Shown: positions 37,221 through 46,382, counted from the first letter of the stretch. The stretch is 64,000 bases of DNA from Emticicia aquatica (GCF_923079645.1 NZ_CAKLPY010000001.1:434001-498000), one strand, 5' to 3'. Numbers and translations are program-made. Notes: a model not told the origin generated them from the letters alone.

Positions 37221-37937
37221 ATGAAAAAAATATTAAGCTTAACATTAGTTGCTTCTCTATTGCTTGCATTTAGTGCTTGTAGAGATGAATCATTGAACCC
37301 CTTACCAACATTTTTACCAGGTGTTCATGCTTTTACTATATTTGATGGTATTGCATTTAACGGAAACTTGCTTGCTAGACCTCAACCATATGAAGTTAAC
37401 AACGCAAAAAACTTCCCTAAAGCAGCTCAAGGTTCTGCCAAAGTAGATTTTAAAACTCGTTGGGTTTCATTAGATAATAAACTTACAGTTAATAAAATTG
37501 AAATTTATGTAAGAATGTTAGAGTCATATAATGACCCTGATGGCAACCCTAAAGTTGCAGATTTAAGTGGCGATGGTAAAGGTAAATTGATTGCTACAAT
37601 TGGTACTCCCGCGGCTAATCGTCAATGGAATACTTTCAGCATCACACCTCAACAGATTTATAATGCTTACAAATCTGCTACCGTAGCTTACGACAAAGTA
37701 AATAAAGTTAGCGTATTCAACAATCCTGGCAGACCACGTCCAGAAGGCGAATGGTTAAGACCAGCAGAAACGGCTTCTTATGGTGCTGTTGCTGCTGATA
37801 CATTTGTAGTTACTTGGATTCTTTATACTTCTGATGGTCAAGTATTTAATACTTGGAATCCAGATTCAATTTGTGCAGACCCAACTTCTGTTTCTGAAGC
37901 AAATTCTAACTGCCAATTATCATTTGTTGTAAAATAA
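37221..37937 (+). CDS. lipoprotein of the susCD operon (SusE/F position)
   Basis: A 238-residue lipoprotein with lipobox LAFSAC (Cys20). The body is beta-rich (VDFKTRWVSLDNKLTVNKIEIYVRM) and ends with two Cys (SICADPTS, NSNCQLSF) that could pair. I do not recognise a named family. Its place after susD is where SusE/SusF-type surface glycan-binding proteins are found, so a surface binding role for the same ligand is a reasonable inference. It is followed by a strong hairpin. Confidence 0.65.
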   Translation: MKKILSLTLVASLLLAFSACRDESLNPLPTFLPGVHAFTIFDGIAFNGNLLARPQPYEVNNAKNFPKAAQGSAKVDFKTRWVSLDNKLTVNKIEIYVRMLESYNDPDGNPKVADLSGDGKGKLIATIGTPAANRQWNTFSITPQQIYNAYKSATVAYDKVNKVSVFNNPGRPRPEGEWLRPAETASYGAVAADTFVVTWILYTSDGQVFNTWNPDSICADPTSVSEANSNCQLSFVVK

Positions 37938-37967
37938 TTGAAAGTTGCTTACAAATTGTATATTTTT

Positions 37968-38001
37968 GAAAGAGCAGATTACAAACGTAATCTGCTCTTT
38001 C
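37968..38001 (+). terminator. 15-bp perfect hairpin ending the susCD operon
   Basis: GAAAGAGCAGATTAC (37968-37982) pairs with GTAATCTGCTCTTTC (37987-38001), loop AAAC. The next gene's ATG (38007) is only five bases after the stem. Confidence 0.72.
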
Positions 38002-38006
38002 ATTTA

Positions 38007-39299
38007 ATGACTATGAACAAATATAAGTTTATCTCTACATTCGTTCTACTATTCTTTATTCTTGGAAATAGGTATTCGGTTTTTGCTCAAAAAACTACCG
38101 AAATTGCATTCCACGAAAATGTTGCTCCCATTATTCATAAAAATTGCACGCCTTGTCATCAACCAAATAAATCTGGGCCATTCAACTTGATAACTTATGA
38201 GGATGTTGTCAAAAGAGCTAAATTTATTGGACGCGTAACACAGACCCGTTATATGCCGCCATTTCCAGCCGACCGAAAATTTCAGTCTTATCTCAATGAC
38301 AGAGGCTTAACTATTGGTGAAATTGCAACAATAAAACTTTGGATTGATGCTGGAATGAAAGAAGGATTTCAGCAGACCAAAAAAATCAATAATGAAGATG
38401 TAAATACCGCCACTCAACCAGATTTGATTTTAAAAATGAATAAACCTTATCAGATTTCGGGTAATAATAACGAAGATTTTAGGTTTTTTAGTCTTCCAAG
38501 TAATTGGACAAAAGAAGAATATATTGAAGCCATTGGATTTATTCCTGGCAATAAAAAAGTAGTACATCATAGCCGATTAATGGTAGATACAACCAATAAA
38601 ATTCGCGAAATAGATGGATTATCAGAGACAGACCCTCGTGTATATGATTTTCAGAAAACGGCCTTGAAAGAAGAGTTTTTGTACGGATGGGTGCCAGGAA
38701 ATGATAAAATTAGTTTTCCGAAAGGTACGGGAGTAAAATTAAATGCCAATTCAGATTTTTTGCTCAATATGCATTATGCACCCTCGCCAGTTGTTGAAAC
38801 TGACCAATCTGAAATTCTTCTTTTCTTTGCAAAGGAAAAAGTTGACCGTGAAGTGAAAAATATTACGTTGCGTGAAAACGATATTTCAAATAAACCATTT
38901 TTAATCAAGGCAGGTGAAAAAGCGACTTTTTTTATCTCAAAAAAAATTGATAAATCTGTATCATTGATTTCTGTTTTGCCCCACATGCACTTGATTGGCA
39001 AAACGTTTCGTGCGTTTGTAATTACGCCAGATGGAGAGGTTATAAATTTAGTGAAAATTGATAATTGGGAATTTAATTGGCAAATGACTTATCAATTTAA
39101 AAAGCTATTAAAAGTACCAGCGGGTTCGACTTTTATTGTAGAAGCAAGTTATGATAATACGGCTGGAAATCCCGAAAATCCATATTCTCCGCCGAAAGAC
39201 ATTGGTTATGGTTGGGGAACAAAAGATGAAATGTTAAATTTGGTTTTATATTATTTAGATTATAAAATTGGGGACGAAAATATTGAACAGAAACGCTAA
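38007..39299 (+). CDS. exported c-type heme / type II copper monooxygenase-like protein
   Basis: 430 residues from ATG 38007 (38013 is also possible); earlier in-frame sequence is hairpin. Signal peptide ends VFAQ (about 28). A heme site CTPCH (Cys47, Cys50, His51) lies in an N-terminal cytochrome-like domain with TYEDVVKRAKFIG and RYMPPFPAD. The rest matches the peptidylglycine-hydroxylating monooxygenase fold with copper ligands His187-His188, His256, His326, His328 and Met360. In related proteins a redoxin domain is fused at the N-terminus; here it is a separate convergent gene. The substrate is unknown. Confidence 0.75.
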   Translation: MTMNKYKFISTFVLLFFILGNRYSVFAQKTTEIAFHENVAPIIHKNCTPCHQPNKSGPFNLITYEDVVKRAKFIGRVTQTRYMPPFPADRKFQSYLNDRGLTIGEIATIKLWIDAGMKEGFQQTKKINNEDVNTATQPDLILKMNKPYQISGNNNEDFRFFSLPSNWTKEEYIEAIGFIPGNKKVVHHSRLMVDTTNKIREIDGLSETDPRVYDFQKTALKEEFLYGWVPGNDKISFPKGTGVKLNANSDFLLNMHYAPSPVVETDQSEILLFFAKEKVDREVKNITLRENDISNKPFLIKAGEKATFFISKKIDKSVSLISVLPHMHLIGKTFRAFVITPDGEVINLVKIDNWEFNWQMTYQFKKLLKVPAGSTFIVEASYDNTAGNPENPYSPPKDIGYGWGTKDEMLNLVLYYLDYKIGDENIEQKR

Positions 39300-39907
39300 A
39301 GTTCACATCCTACGGGTTCAACGTATTTTATTTTTACTGCTTCACCTTTTTGAAAAGATGTAATAGCGTCGAGTAAATAAAACGCAGTTGGCGTTGCTCG
39401 GTTTCTTCCCAAACCATAAAACCAATTGTCTATTGCTCCATGATAAAGTATTTGTCTTCTGGCGTTCAAGAGAAATACTTCAGGTGAATAATTCCCTTTT
39501 AATTTTTTTAACAATTTTCGCTTTGAGTCATAAATAATAGGCAAATCAAATTTGTATTCTTCTCTAAATTCTGCTAATGAGGCTTTTTCAAGTACTTTAA
39601 AGGGATAAACTACGTAAACTTTAATGCCTTCGATAGAATATCGCTTATCCAATTCTGTCAAGTTTTTGGTGTATTTTTGACAAATTGGGCATTCTGGGTC
39701 AAAGAAAACAACGATTGAAGCTTGGTTGCTTTTTAATTCCTTGAAATTAAATATTTGCTGTGAATCTGTTTGAAGTTTTTGTGCTATTGCTGGGCAAAAG
39801 CACAAAATAAAAAATATAATAAAGTAAAAAAACACCTCACCCAAATGGTCAGATGAAATATTTCTCTTTGAAGAAATGGATAAATGGGAGAGGTGTTTTA
39901 AAATCAT
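39296..39907 (-). CDS. redoxin (thioredoxin-fold) protein
   Basis: 203 residues if started at the ATG at 39907, which overlaps the phosphatase stop as ATGA. The first 24 residues are encoded by a terminator-like hairpin, so the real start may be a later GTG just before FFYFIIFFILCFCPA, the signal peptide core. The thioredoxin fold has the active site CPIC (Cys73, Cys76) in VVFFDPECPICQKY, and the C-terminus YVEPVGCEL is like the end of the redoxin domain in fused redoxin/cytochrome/PHM proteins. Likely periplasmic. It overlaps the monooxygenase gene end by four bases. Confidence 0.7.
   Translation of the reverse strand: MILKHLSHLSISSKRNISSDHLGEVFFYFIIFFILCFCPAIAQKLQTDSQQIFNFKELKSNQASIVVFFDPECPICQKYTKNLTELDKRYSIEGIKVYVVYPFKVLEKASLAEFREEYKFDLPIIYDSKRKLLKKLKGNYSPEVFLLNARRQILYHGAIDNWFYGLGRNRATPTAFYLLDAITSFQKGEAVKIKYVEPVGCEL
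39829..39899 (-). terminator. long imperfect hairpin at the phosphatase/redoxin junction
   Basis: On the plus strand, AAAACACCTC (39829-39838) pairs with GAGGTGTTTT (39890-39899), with inner CCCA/TGGG and ATTTCT/AGAAAT pairing. Read on the minus strand it is followed by T residues, like a terminator for the phosphatase gene, yet it lies inside the 5' end of the redoxin frame. Confidence 0.55.
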
Positions 39908-41220
39908 TTCAATTCACTTGCTTTAATTTCTTTTATCCAAAGCTCTTTACCATCTTTGTCTAATATATTTATTTTCAAAACCCTATCATTACGTTTCCCT
40001 GAAACCTCCAAAAGACCATAATTATGTTTTGTAACGCTCGTACCTTCTACCACAGGTGAATTTTGCTCTTCTTTCACTGGGGCAGAAGCTCCAGAAGTCA
40101 AGGCAGAAACCGTCAAATCGTATAAAGGATAAGTTCCTGCACGTTCAACTTTAGTGAGCGATGTCCAATGGCGGTCGCCACTAATAAAAATTACACCAGG
40201 AATTTTTTCCTTCGTAATTAAATCAAAAAGTTGATTACGCTCATCTTCATAATTGGCATAATTTTCAAAAATCTTCGCAGGATTTCCCACTTGCCCGCCC
40301 ACAACAACAAATTTAAAAGGAGCATTTGAAAACTTCAAGGCATCAACAAACCATTGTAATTGTTTTTGACCAAAATAATCGTGAGTTCCTGTTGTGCGGT
40401 CATTTGGTGTTCTCCACCAACGGTCGTCCAATAAGAAAAACTGGCAATCAGCCCATTGAAAAGAGCCTGTAATGCCTTCATTATCAAATGTATAGTTGAG
40501 ATTTCCCCAAAAAAGTTTAAAAGCATCTAGTGTTTGTTGCTTGCTCACAAAACCTCTATCTGAGTCATTTGGGCCAAAATCATGGTCGTCCCAAATTGCA
40601 TAATTATGTACGTTTGCGAGTAATGGTTGCATTTCGGGCAGGGAGCGAGTATGCGTATAACGGTGTAAAATGCCTGTTTTTGTGTTCCAATCGGCTTCTC
40701 TTAAATACAAATTATCGCCACCCCACACCATAAAATCAGGTTTAGATTGATAAATACTTGTGAAAATTTCATATTCTGAACCATAAGGCTTGCCAGGGCG
40801 GTCAAAAGCTTCCTCATTTACATAAGCACAACTTCCAACAGCAAACTTAAACGGTGGCGGGTCTGTCCGAAACTGCCAAAGTGTTTGAGTTTGGAATTCG
40901 AGCGGATAATTGAAAGTTACTTTTTTCCTATCAATATAAACTTCGTAAGTATATTTTTTGCCAGGTAAAACTTTGTCGGCAATCAATTTTGCTACAAAAA
41001 CATCTGGTTTAGTGGTTTTTATTTCATCGGTAGTGAATTTTGTATTTGGGTCTTCTTTGTCCCAATAAACAAATTTAACACTTGCTTCTTTTTGTGTTTG
41101 AACCCAAAGTAAAACTTCTTTCATCTCCGAATAACCCAACATTGGGCCTGATTGGATTTGAGCGTAGGTACAAAAATGGACACCACAAAAAGTAATAAAT
41201 AATAAAAGGCTTTTCTTCAT
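39904..41220 (-). CDS. PhoD-like alkaline phosphatase / metallophosphoesterase
   Basis: 438 residues from ATG 41220 (MKKSLLLFITFCG), chosen because it begins a proper signal peptide (cleavage after TYAQ). An Ig-like N-terminal domain (about 20-115) precedes a PhoD-type phosphoesterase core with metal-binding blocks FAVGSCAY, VWGGDNLY, IWDDHDFGPNDSD and ISGDRHWTSL. It should release phosphate from esters in the periplasm using Ca/Fe-type metals. Its TGA overlaps a possible ATG of the redoxin gene. Confidence 0.87.
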   Translation of the reverse strand: MKKSLLLFITFCGVHFCTYAQIQSGPMLGYSEMKEVLLWVQTQKEASVKFVYWDKEDPNTKFTTDEIKTTKPDVFVAKLIADKVLPGKKYTYEVYIDRKKVTFNYPLEFQTQTLWQFRTDPPPFKFAVGSCAYVNEEAFDRPGKPYGSEYEIFTSIYQSKPDFMVWGGDNLYLREADWNTKTGILHRYTHTRSLPEMQPLLANVHNYAIWDDHDFGPNDSDRGFVSKQQTLDAFKLFWGNLNYTFDNEGITGSFQWADCQFFLLDDRWWRTPNDRTTGTHDYFGQKQLQWFVDALKFSNAPFKFVVVGGQVGNPAKIFENYANYEDERNQLFDLITKEKIPGVIFISGDRHWTSLTKVERAGTYPLYDLTVSALTSGASAPVKEEQNSPVVEGTSVTKHNYGLLEVSGKRNDRVLKINILDKDGKELWIKEIKASELK

Positions 41221-41343
41221 TTGGATTGATGAGGTTTGTTTTCTCAAAATTACATCAATAATTTTAAACCTTAAATTAATAATATGTAAATTATACACTT
41301 CATAAACCTTTCTTCATTCCTTTTTCAATTCAAAGATTAGGCT

Positions 41344-41351
41344 TACTTTTG
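41344..41351 (+). promoter_or_regulatory. -7 box of the DUF3127 gene
   Basis: TACTTTTG matches TANNTTTG, 27 bases before the ATG at 41378. Confidence 0.5.
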
Positions 41352-41377
41352 TAAAAACATTTATAAAAAAATTCACA

Positions 41378-41758
41378 ATGGAAATCAAAGGAAGACTTAT
41401 TCACATGTTGCCTTTACAAACGGGAGAAGGCAAAAATGGTACTTGGAAAAAACAAGATTTTGTAATAGAAACTGATGGACAATACCCAAAAAAAGTATGT
41501 ATTTCGGCTTGGGGAGATAAATTTAATGAAAATTACTTTAATATTGGAAATGATTTATTGGTATCATTCGATGCTGAAAGTCGTGAATACAATGGTCGTT
41601 GGTTTACTGATTTAAAAGCTTGGAAAATCGAATTGGCGGGCAGCGAATCTGCACCTGCACCAACTGCTTTTAAAGCTTCAGCACCTGCTCAACCTACAAA
41701 ACTTGCTCCTGAATTTGCCGTATCGGCTGAAGGTGATAAAGATGATTTGCCGTTTTAA
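41378..41758 (+). CDS. DUF3127 family protein with SSB-like acidic tail
   Basis: A 126-residue cytoplasmic protein. Residues 1-90 are a compact beta-rich DUF3127 domain (EIKGRLIHMLPLQTGEG; KKQDFVIETDGQYPKKVCISAWGDK; GNDLLVSFDAESREYNGRW) that looks like an OB fold. A flexible Ala/Pro linker (about 93-113) leads to the end GDKDDLPF, which closely resembles the C-terminal DDDIPF tip of single-stranded DNA-binding protein. I infer a nucleic-acid-binding protein that recruits partners through its tail. Family function is not established. Confidence 0.82.
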   Translation: MEIKGRLIHMLPLQTGEGKNGTWKKQDFVIETDGQYPKKVCISAWGDKFNENYFNIGNDLLVSFDAESREYNGRWFTDLKAWKIELAGSESAPAPTAFKASAPAQPTKLAPEFAVSAEGDKDDLPF

Positions 41759-41872
41759 TTGTAATATTATTTAATGAGCAAATCCTTCTTTTGGAGCGTT
41801 TTTTTATTTCTTAAATCACAATGAAGTAAGTGTATTTATACATTTGCTGTTTTCATTGGAAATTTCAAAAGT

Positions 41873-43093
41873 ATGTTTTCAATTCAAAATATCAGTGTAG
41901 AGTCTTTAAGTGAACAGTTTGGTACACCACTTTATGTGTATGATGGACATAAAATTGAGGAGCAAATAGCCAAAATGAGAAATGCTTTTGCAGGTACAAA
42001 CTTGAAAATCAAGTATGCTTGTAAAGCCCTCACAAATGTCAGTATAATGAAGCTGATGCGTAAAAATGGCGTAGATATTGACGTGGTTTCGATGCAAGAA
42101 GCACATTTGGCAATTTTGGCTGGTTACCAACCAAATCAGATTCAATATACACCGAGTGGCGTTGCTTTTTCGGAAGTGCAAGAAGCAGTGGAAATGGGTT
42201 TACGAATGAATTTAGATTCTTTGCCACTTCTTGAAAAATTTGGACAAACTTACGGAAATCGTTTCCCTATTTGTTTGCGAATCAATCCTCATATTATGGC
42301 TGGTGGAACTTTGAAGATTTCGACTGGACATAAAGACTCCAAATTTGGTATTTCGATTGGACAAGCAGAAGAAATAAATGCCATTGTTCAGAAATACGAC
42401 TTAAATGTAGTTGGTTTACATCAACATACGGGTTCTGATTTTAAGAATGCTCACGTAATTATTGAGGCAGCCGAAAAACTTTTTGATTTAACTTTTAAAT
42501 ATTTTCCAAACATTCAATTTATTGATTTAGGTTCGGGTTTTAAAGTGGCTTATCGTGAAGACGACCATGTAACCGATATGGAAAAATTGGGTAAGGAAGT
42601 GGTGAAAGTTTTCAATAATTTTTGTGAAAAATTTGGTCGTGAAGTTGAACTTTGGTTTGAGCCAGGCAAGTTTTTGGTAAGTGAAAGTGGCTATTTATTG
42701 GCACGAGCAAATGTTGTAAAATACAGTCCAGAACGCAATTTTATTGGCGTTGATTCTGGGCTCAATCACTTGATTCGCCCGATGATGTATGATGCTTATC
42801 ATGCAATTATTAATGGTTCAAACCTTGATGGTGAAGAGAAAGAAATGTACGATGTAGTAGGTTATATTTGCGAAACAGATACTTTTGGAAAAGATAGAGA
42901 ACTTCCAAAAACCAAAGAAGGCGATATTATGGTTATTAAAAATGCAGGAGCGTATGGTTTTTCGATGGCATCAAACTATAATTCTCGTTTTCGTCCTGCT
43001 GAAGTATTGATTTATGAAGGTAAAACTCACCTTATTCGTCAGCGAGAGACGATGGAAGATATTATAAAAAACCAAGTTGTGATAGATTTGTAA
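41873..43093 (+). CDS. lysA: diaminopimelate decarboxylase
   Basis: A fold-III PLP decarboxylase of 406 residues. The Schiff-base lysine is Lys51 (KIKYACKALTN); the phosphate site LGSGFKV, the His block VVGLHQHTGSD and the substrate/PLP motif FEPGKFLVSESG fit LysA, and CETDTFGKDRELP holds the active-site Cys and Asp. It converts meso-diaminopimelate to L-lysine, the last step of lysine synthesis. The neighbouring acyl-CoA dehydrogenase gene has its own promoter. Confidence 0.92.
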   Translation: MFSIQNISVESLSEQFGTPLYVYDGHKIEEQIAKMRNAFAGTNLKIKYACKALTNVSIMKLMRKNGVDIDVVSMQEAHLAILAGYQPNQIQYTPSGVAFSEVQEAVEMGLRMNLDSLPLLEKFGQTYGNRFPICLRINPHIMAGGTLKISTGHKDSKFGISIGQAEEINAIVQKYDLNVVGLHQHTGSDFKNAHVIIEAAEKLFDLTFKYFPNIQFIDLGSGFKVAYREDDHVTDMEKLGKEVVKVFNNFCEKFGREVELWFEPGKFLVSESGYLLARANVVKYSPERNFIGVDSGLNHLIRPMMYDAYHAIINGSNLDGEEKEMYDVVGYICETDTFGKDRELPKTKEGDIMVIKNAGAYGFSMASNYNSRFRPAEVLIYEGKTHLIRQRETMEDIIKNQVVIDL

Positions 43094-43120
43094 TATTTTT
43101 TCGAATATAAATTAAAGCTG

Positions 43121-43199
43121 AAATTGTGGCGTAAAAATCTAGTTTAATAATCAAAATCATATTTTTGTATATATATTAGGTAGTTATTTGCCACAATTT
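43121..43199. promoter_or_regulatory. inverted repeats bracketing the acyl-CoA dehydrogenase promoter
   Basis: AAATTGTGGC (43121-43130) and GCCACAATTT (43190-43199) are perfect 10-bp inverted repeats 59 bases apart. The -7 box TATTTTTG (43160-43167) lies almost at the centre. Paired operators that loop out the promoter are one reading. Confidence 0.45.
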
Positions 43200-43240
43200 T
43201 ATTTTTAACACTTCTTCAAAAATTAAGTTTCAACAAAACT

Positions 43241-44452
43241 ATGATACCTTCTCAACAAACTTTTCAGCGGTCTAATAAAAAAGATGAATTTGAATCTCCA
43301 GATTTCTACGGAATTGACGATTTACTAACCGAAGAACAATTAATGATTCGTTCGGCGGTACGTGATTTTGTAAAAAAAGAAATTTCTCCTATCATTGAAG
43401 ATGCTGCTCAAACTTGTACATTTCCCGAATTTATTGTAAAAAAAATGGGTTATATGGGCGTTTTTGGCCCGACAATTCCGCTCGAATATGGCGGACAAAG
43501 CCTTGATTATATTTCGTACGGTTTGATGATGCAAGAGATTGAACGAGGTGATTCGGGGATGCGTTCAACGGCTTCGGTGCAGGGTTCGTTAGTTATGTTT
43601 CCGATTTATAAATATGGCAGCGAAGAGCAGAAAATGAAGTTCCTGCCAAAATTAGGAAGTGGAGAATACTTAGGCTGTTTTGGTTTGACAGAACCAGATT
43701 TTGGGTCAAATCCAAGTGGGATGACGACCAATTTTAAAGAAGATGGCGACCATGTAATTTTGAATGGCTCAAAAATGTGGATTTCAAATTCACCAAGAGC
43801 TGATGTGGCAGTTGTTTGGGCAAAAAATGAGCAAGGACGTATCAAAGGAATCATTGTTGAGCGGGGAATGGAAGGTTTTTCAACGCCCGAAATTCATGGA
43901 AAATGGTCGTTGCGAGCAAGTATTACTGGGGAGCTAGTTTTTGATAATGTACGCGTACCGAAATCTAATATTTTACCCGAAGCAGATGGCTTGAAAGCTC
44001 CAATGTCTTGCCTCGATAACGCACGTTATGGCATTGCTTGGGGAGCTTTAGGTGCAGCAATGGACTGCTATGAATCGGCCAGAAGATATGCAATGGAACG
44101 AATTCAATTCGATAAACCCATTGCTTCTTTTCAGTTGGTACAAAAAAAATTGGCTGAGATGCTCACCGAAATTACTAAAGCTCAATTGGTTTGTTGGCGA
44201 TTGGGAACACTTAAAAATGAAGGCAAAGCAACAACAGCTCAAATTTCACTAGCAAAAAGAAATAATGTAGCAATGGCACTTGAAATTGCCCGTGAAGCTC
44301 GCCAAATTCATGGAGGAATGGGCATTACTGGAGAATATTCAATCATGCGTCATCAAATGAACCTCGAATCAGTGGTAACTTATGAAGGCACGCATGATAT
44401 TCATCTGCTGATTTTGGGTCACGCTATTACTGGAATTGCAGCTTTTAAATAA
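43241..44452 (+). CDS. glutaryl-CoA dehydrogenase-like acyl-CoA dehydrogenase
   Basis: A 403-residue FAD enzyme with the three acyl-CoA dehydrogenase domains. FAD and substrate motifs: CFGLTEPDFGSNPSGM, KMWISNSPRADVAVVWA and QIHGGMGITGEYSIMRH. The catalytic base is Glu382 in VTYEGTHDIH, and the ending LGHAITGIAAF is characteristic of glutaryl-CoA dehydrogenases. It would oxidise and decarboxylate glutaryl-CoA to crotonyl-CoA in lysine or tryptophan breakdown. Another short-chain substrate cannot be excluded by eye. Confidence 0.82.
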   Translation: MIPSQQTFQRSNKKDEFESPDFYGIDDLLTEEQLMIRSAVRDFVKKEISPIIEDAAQTCTFPEFIVKKMGYMGVFGPTIPLEYGGQSLDYISYGLMMQEIERGDSGMRSTASVQGSLVMFPIYKYGSEEQKMKFLPKLGSGEYLGCFGLTEPDFGSNPSGMTTNFKEDGDHVILNGSKMWISNSPRADVAVVWAKNEQGRIKGIIVERGMEGFSTPEIHGKWSLRASITGELVFDNVRVPKSNILPEADGLKAPMSCLDNARYGIAWGALGAAMDCYESARRYAMERIQFDKPIASFQLVQKKLAEMLTEITKAQLVCWRLGTLKNEGKATTAQISLAKRNNVAMALEIAREARQIHGGMGITGEYSIMRHQMNLESVVTYEGTHDIHLLILGHAITGIAAFK

Positions 44453-44465
44453 TTCACCTTTTTTG

Positions 44466-44511
44466 AATCAGGCTTTAACCTAAATTTTTGGCTAAAGCCT
44501 GATTTTGTTTT
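44466..44511 (+). terminator. terminator after the acyl-CoA dehydrogenase gene
   Basis: AATCAGGCTTTA (44466-44477) pairs perfectly with TAAAGCCTGATT (44493-44504), then a T-rich tail. Confidence 0.85.
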
Positions 44512-44597
44512 ATAAATTAACCAATATCAGCATTAATTTAGCAAATTCAATTCTGCCAATTTCTCGCATTAATACACTTTCTTTAAGTAAAAATCCT

Positions 44598-44605
44598 TAT
44601 TTTTG
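44598..44605 (+). promoter_or_regulatory. -7 box of aspS
   Basis: TATTTTTG matches TANNTTTG, 29 bases before the ATG at 44634. Confidence 0.5.
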
Positions 44606-44633
44606 CAGAAAATTTAATAATACATAAATAATA

Positions 44634-46382
44634 ATGTTAAGAACTCATACGTGTGGAGAGCTAAGAATCTCTGATGTGAATAAAACCGTTACCCTCAGTG
44701 GTTGGGTACAAGTTGTACGTGATAAAGGTGGTATTATCTACATTGACCTCCGTGACCGTTATGGCATCACACAATTGATTTTGAATGAAAACATTACTGA
44801 TACAGCTTCAATCGCCTTGGCTCGTACACTCAGCCGTGAGTTTGTGATTCAGGCCAAAGGTGAAGTAATTGAACGTATCGCTAAAAATGACAAGATAGAA
44901 ACAGGCGATGTTGAAATAAAAGTGACAGCTCTTGAAGTATTAAATCCTGCGAAATTACCGCCGTTTTTGATTCAAGATGAAACCGATGGCGGCGATGATA
45001 TTCGTATGAAATATCGTTACCTTGATTTGCGACGTAATATCGTGCGTCAAAATTTACAGTTGCGTCATAAAGTTGCTCAACAAACGCGTATTTTCATGGA
45101 TTCGCAAGATTTTATCGAGGTAGAAACACCAGTTTTGATAAAATCTACGCCCGAAGGAGCAAGAGATTTTGTCGTGCCAAGTCGTATGAATCCAGGAGAA
45201 TTTTATGCCTTGCCACAATCGCCACAAACATTTAAGCAATTATTGATGGTTTCGGGTTTTGACCGTTATTATCAAATCGTAAAATGTTTCCGTGATGAAG
45301 ATTTACGTGCAGACCGTCAGCCCGAATTTACACAAATCGACTGTGAAATGTCGTTTGTAGAGCAAGAAGATATTTTGAATATGTTTGAAAACTTGATTCG
45401 TCATTTATTCAAAACAGTTAAAAATATTGATATGCCCGAAGTTCCACGAATGACTTATGCAGATGCAATGCGTTTGTATGGTTCGGATAAACCTGATATT
45501 CGTTTCGGAATGGAATTTGTGGAATTGACTGACCTTGCTAAAGGAAAAGATTTTCCAGTTTTTGATGCGGCCGAATTAGTCGTAGCTATCAATGCTAAAG
45601 GTTGTGCTGAATATACGCGTAAACAAATTGATGAATTGACAGAATGGATGAAACGTCCACAAATTGGAGCAAAAGGCTTGATTTATGTGCGTTATAATGC
45701 CGATGGAACATTGAAGTCGTCAGTTGATAAATTCTATTCGGAAGAAGATTTGAAAGCTTGGGCTGAACGTTGCGGAGCTGAAAAAGGCGATTTGATTTTG
45801 GTTCTTTCGGGCGAAGCTAACAAAGCTCGTAAACAAATGAATGAACTTCGTTTAGAAATGGGAACTCGTTTGGGCTTGAGAAAGCCTGACGAATTTAAAG
45901 CACTTTGGGTTTTAGATTTCCCATTATTAGAGTACGGCGAAGAAGAAGACCGTTGGTTTGCTATGCACCATCCGTTTACAAGTCCAAAACCAGAAGATAT
46001 AGCTTTGTTGGAAACTGATTTAGGAGCTGTAAGAGCAAATGCTTACGATATGGTAATCAACGGAACAGAAGTTGGTGGAGGTTCGGTGCGTATTTTCCAA
46101 AGACCATTGCAACAAAAAATGTTTGAAGTTTTAGGATTTACGGAAGAAGAAGCCAAAAAACAATTCGGTTTCTTGATGGATGCGTTTGAATTTGGAGCTC
46201 CACCGCATGCTGGAATTGCCTTCGGTTTTGACCGTTTATGTTCAATCTTCGGTGGTGCAGATTCTATCCGTGACTTTATCGCTTTCCCGAAAAACAATTC
46301 TGGACGTGATATGATGATTGATTCCCCATCAACAATTGATGCCAAACAAATGGATGAATTGAAGATTAAAACAACAGTTTAA
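44634..46382 (+). CDS. aspS: aspartate--tRNA ligase
   Basis: A class IIb synthetase of 582 residues, normal for bacterial AspRS. An N-terminal OB anticodon-binding domain (1 to about 105, [26 protein letters not shown]) precedes the core with motif 2 [20 protein letters not shown], a GAD insertion domain (about 290-410) and motif 3 [15 protein letters not shown]. It charges tRNA-Asp in the cytosol. Monocistronic, with its own promoter and terminator. Confidence 0.96.
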   Translation: MLRTHTCGELRISDVNKTVTLSGWVQVVRDKGGIIYIDLRDRYGITQLILNENITDTASIALARTLSREFVIQAKGEVIERIAKNDKIETGDVEIKVTALEVLNPAKLPPFLIQDETDGGDDIRMKYRYLDLRRNIVRQNLQLRHKVAQQTRIFMDSQDFIEVETPVLIKSTPEGARDFVVPSRMNPGEFYALPQSPQTFKQLLMVSGFDRYYQIVKCFRDEDLRADRQPEFTQIDCEMSFVEQEDILNMFENLIRHLFKTVKNIDMPEVPRMTYADAMRLYGSDKPDIRFGMEFVELTDLAKGKDFPVFDAAELVVAINAKGCAEYTRKQIDELTEWMKRPQIGAKGLIYVRYNADGTLKSSVDKFYSEEDLKAWAERCGAEKGDLILVLSGEANKARKQMNELRLEMGTRLGLRKPDEFKALWVLDFPLLEYGEEEDRWFAMHHPFTSPKPEDIALLETDLGAVRANAYDMVINGTEVGGGSVRIFQRPLQQKMFEVLGFTEEEAKKQFGFLMDAFEFGAPPHAGIAFGFDRLCSIFGGADSIRDFIAFPKNNSGRDMMIDSPSTIDAKQMDELKIKTTV

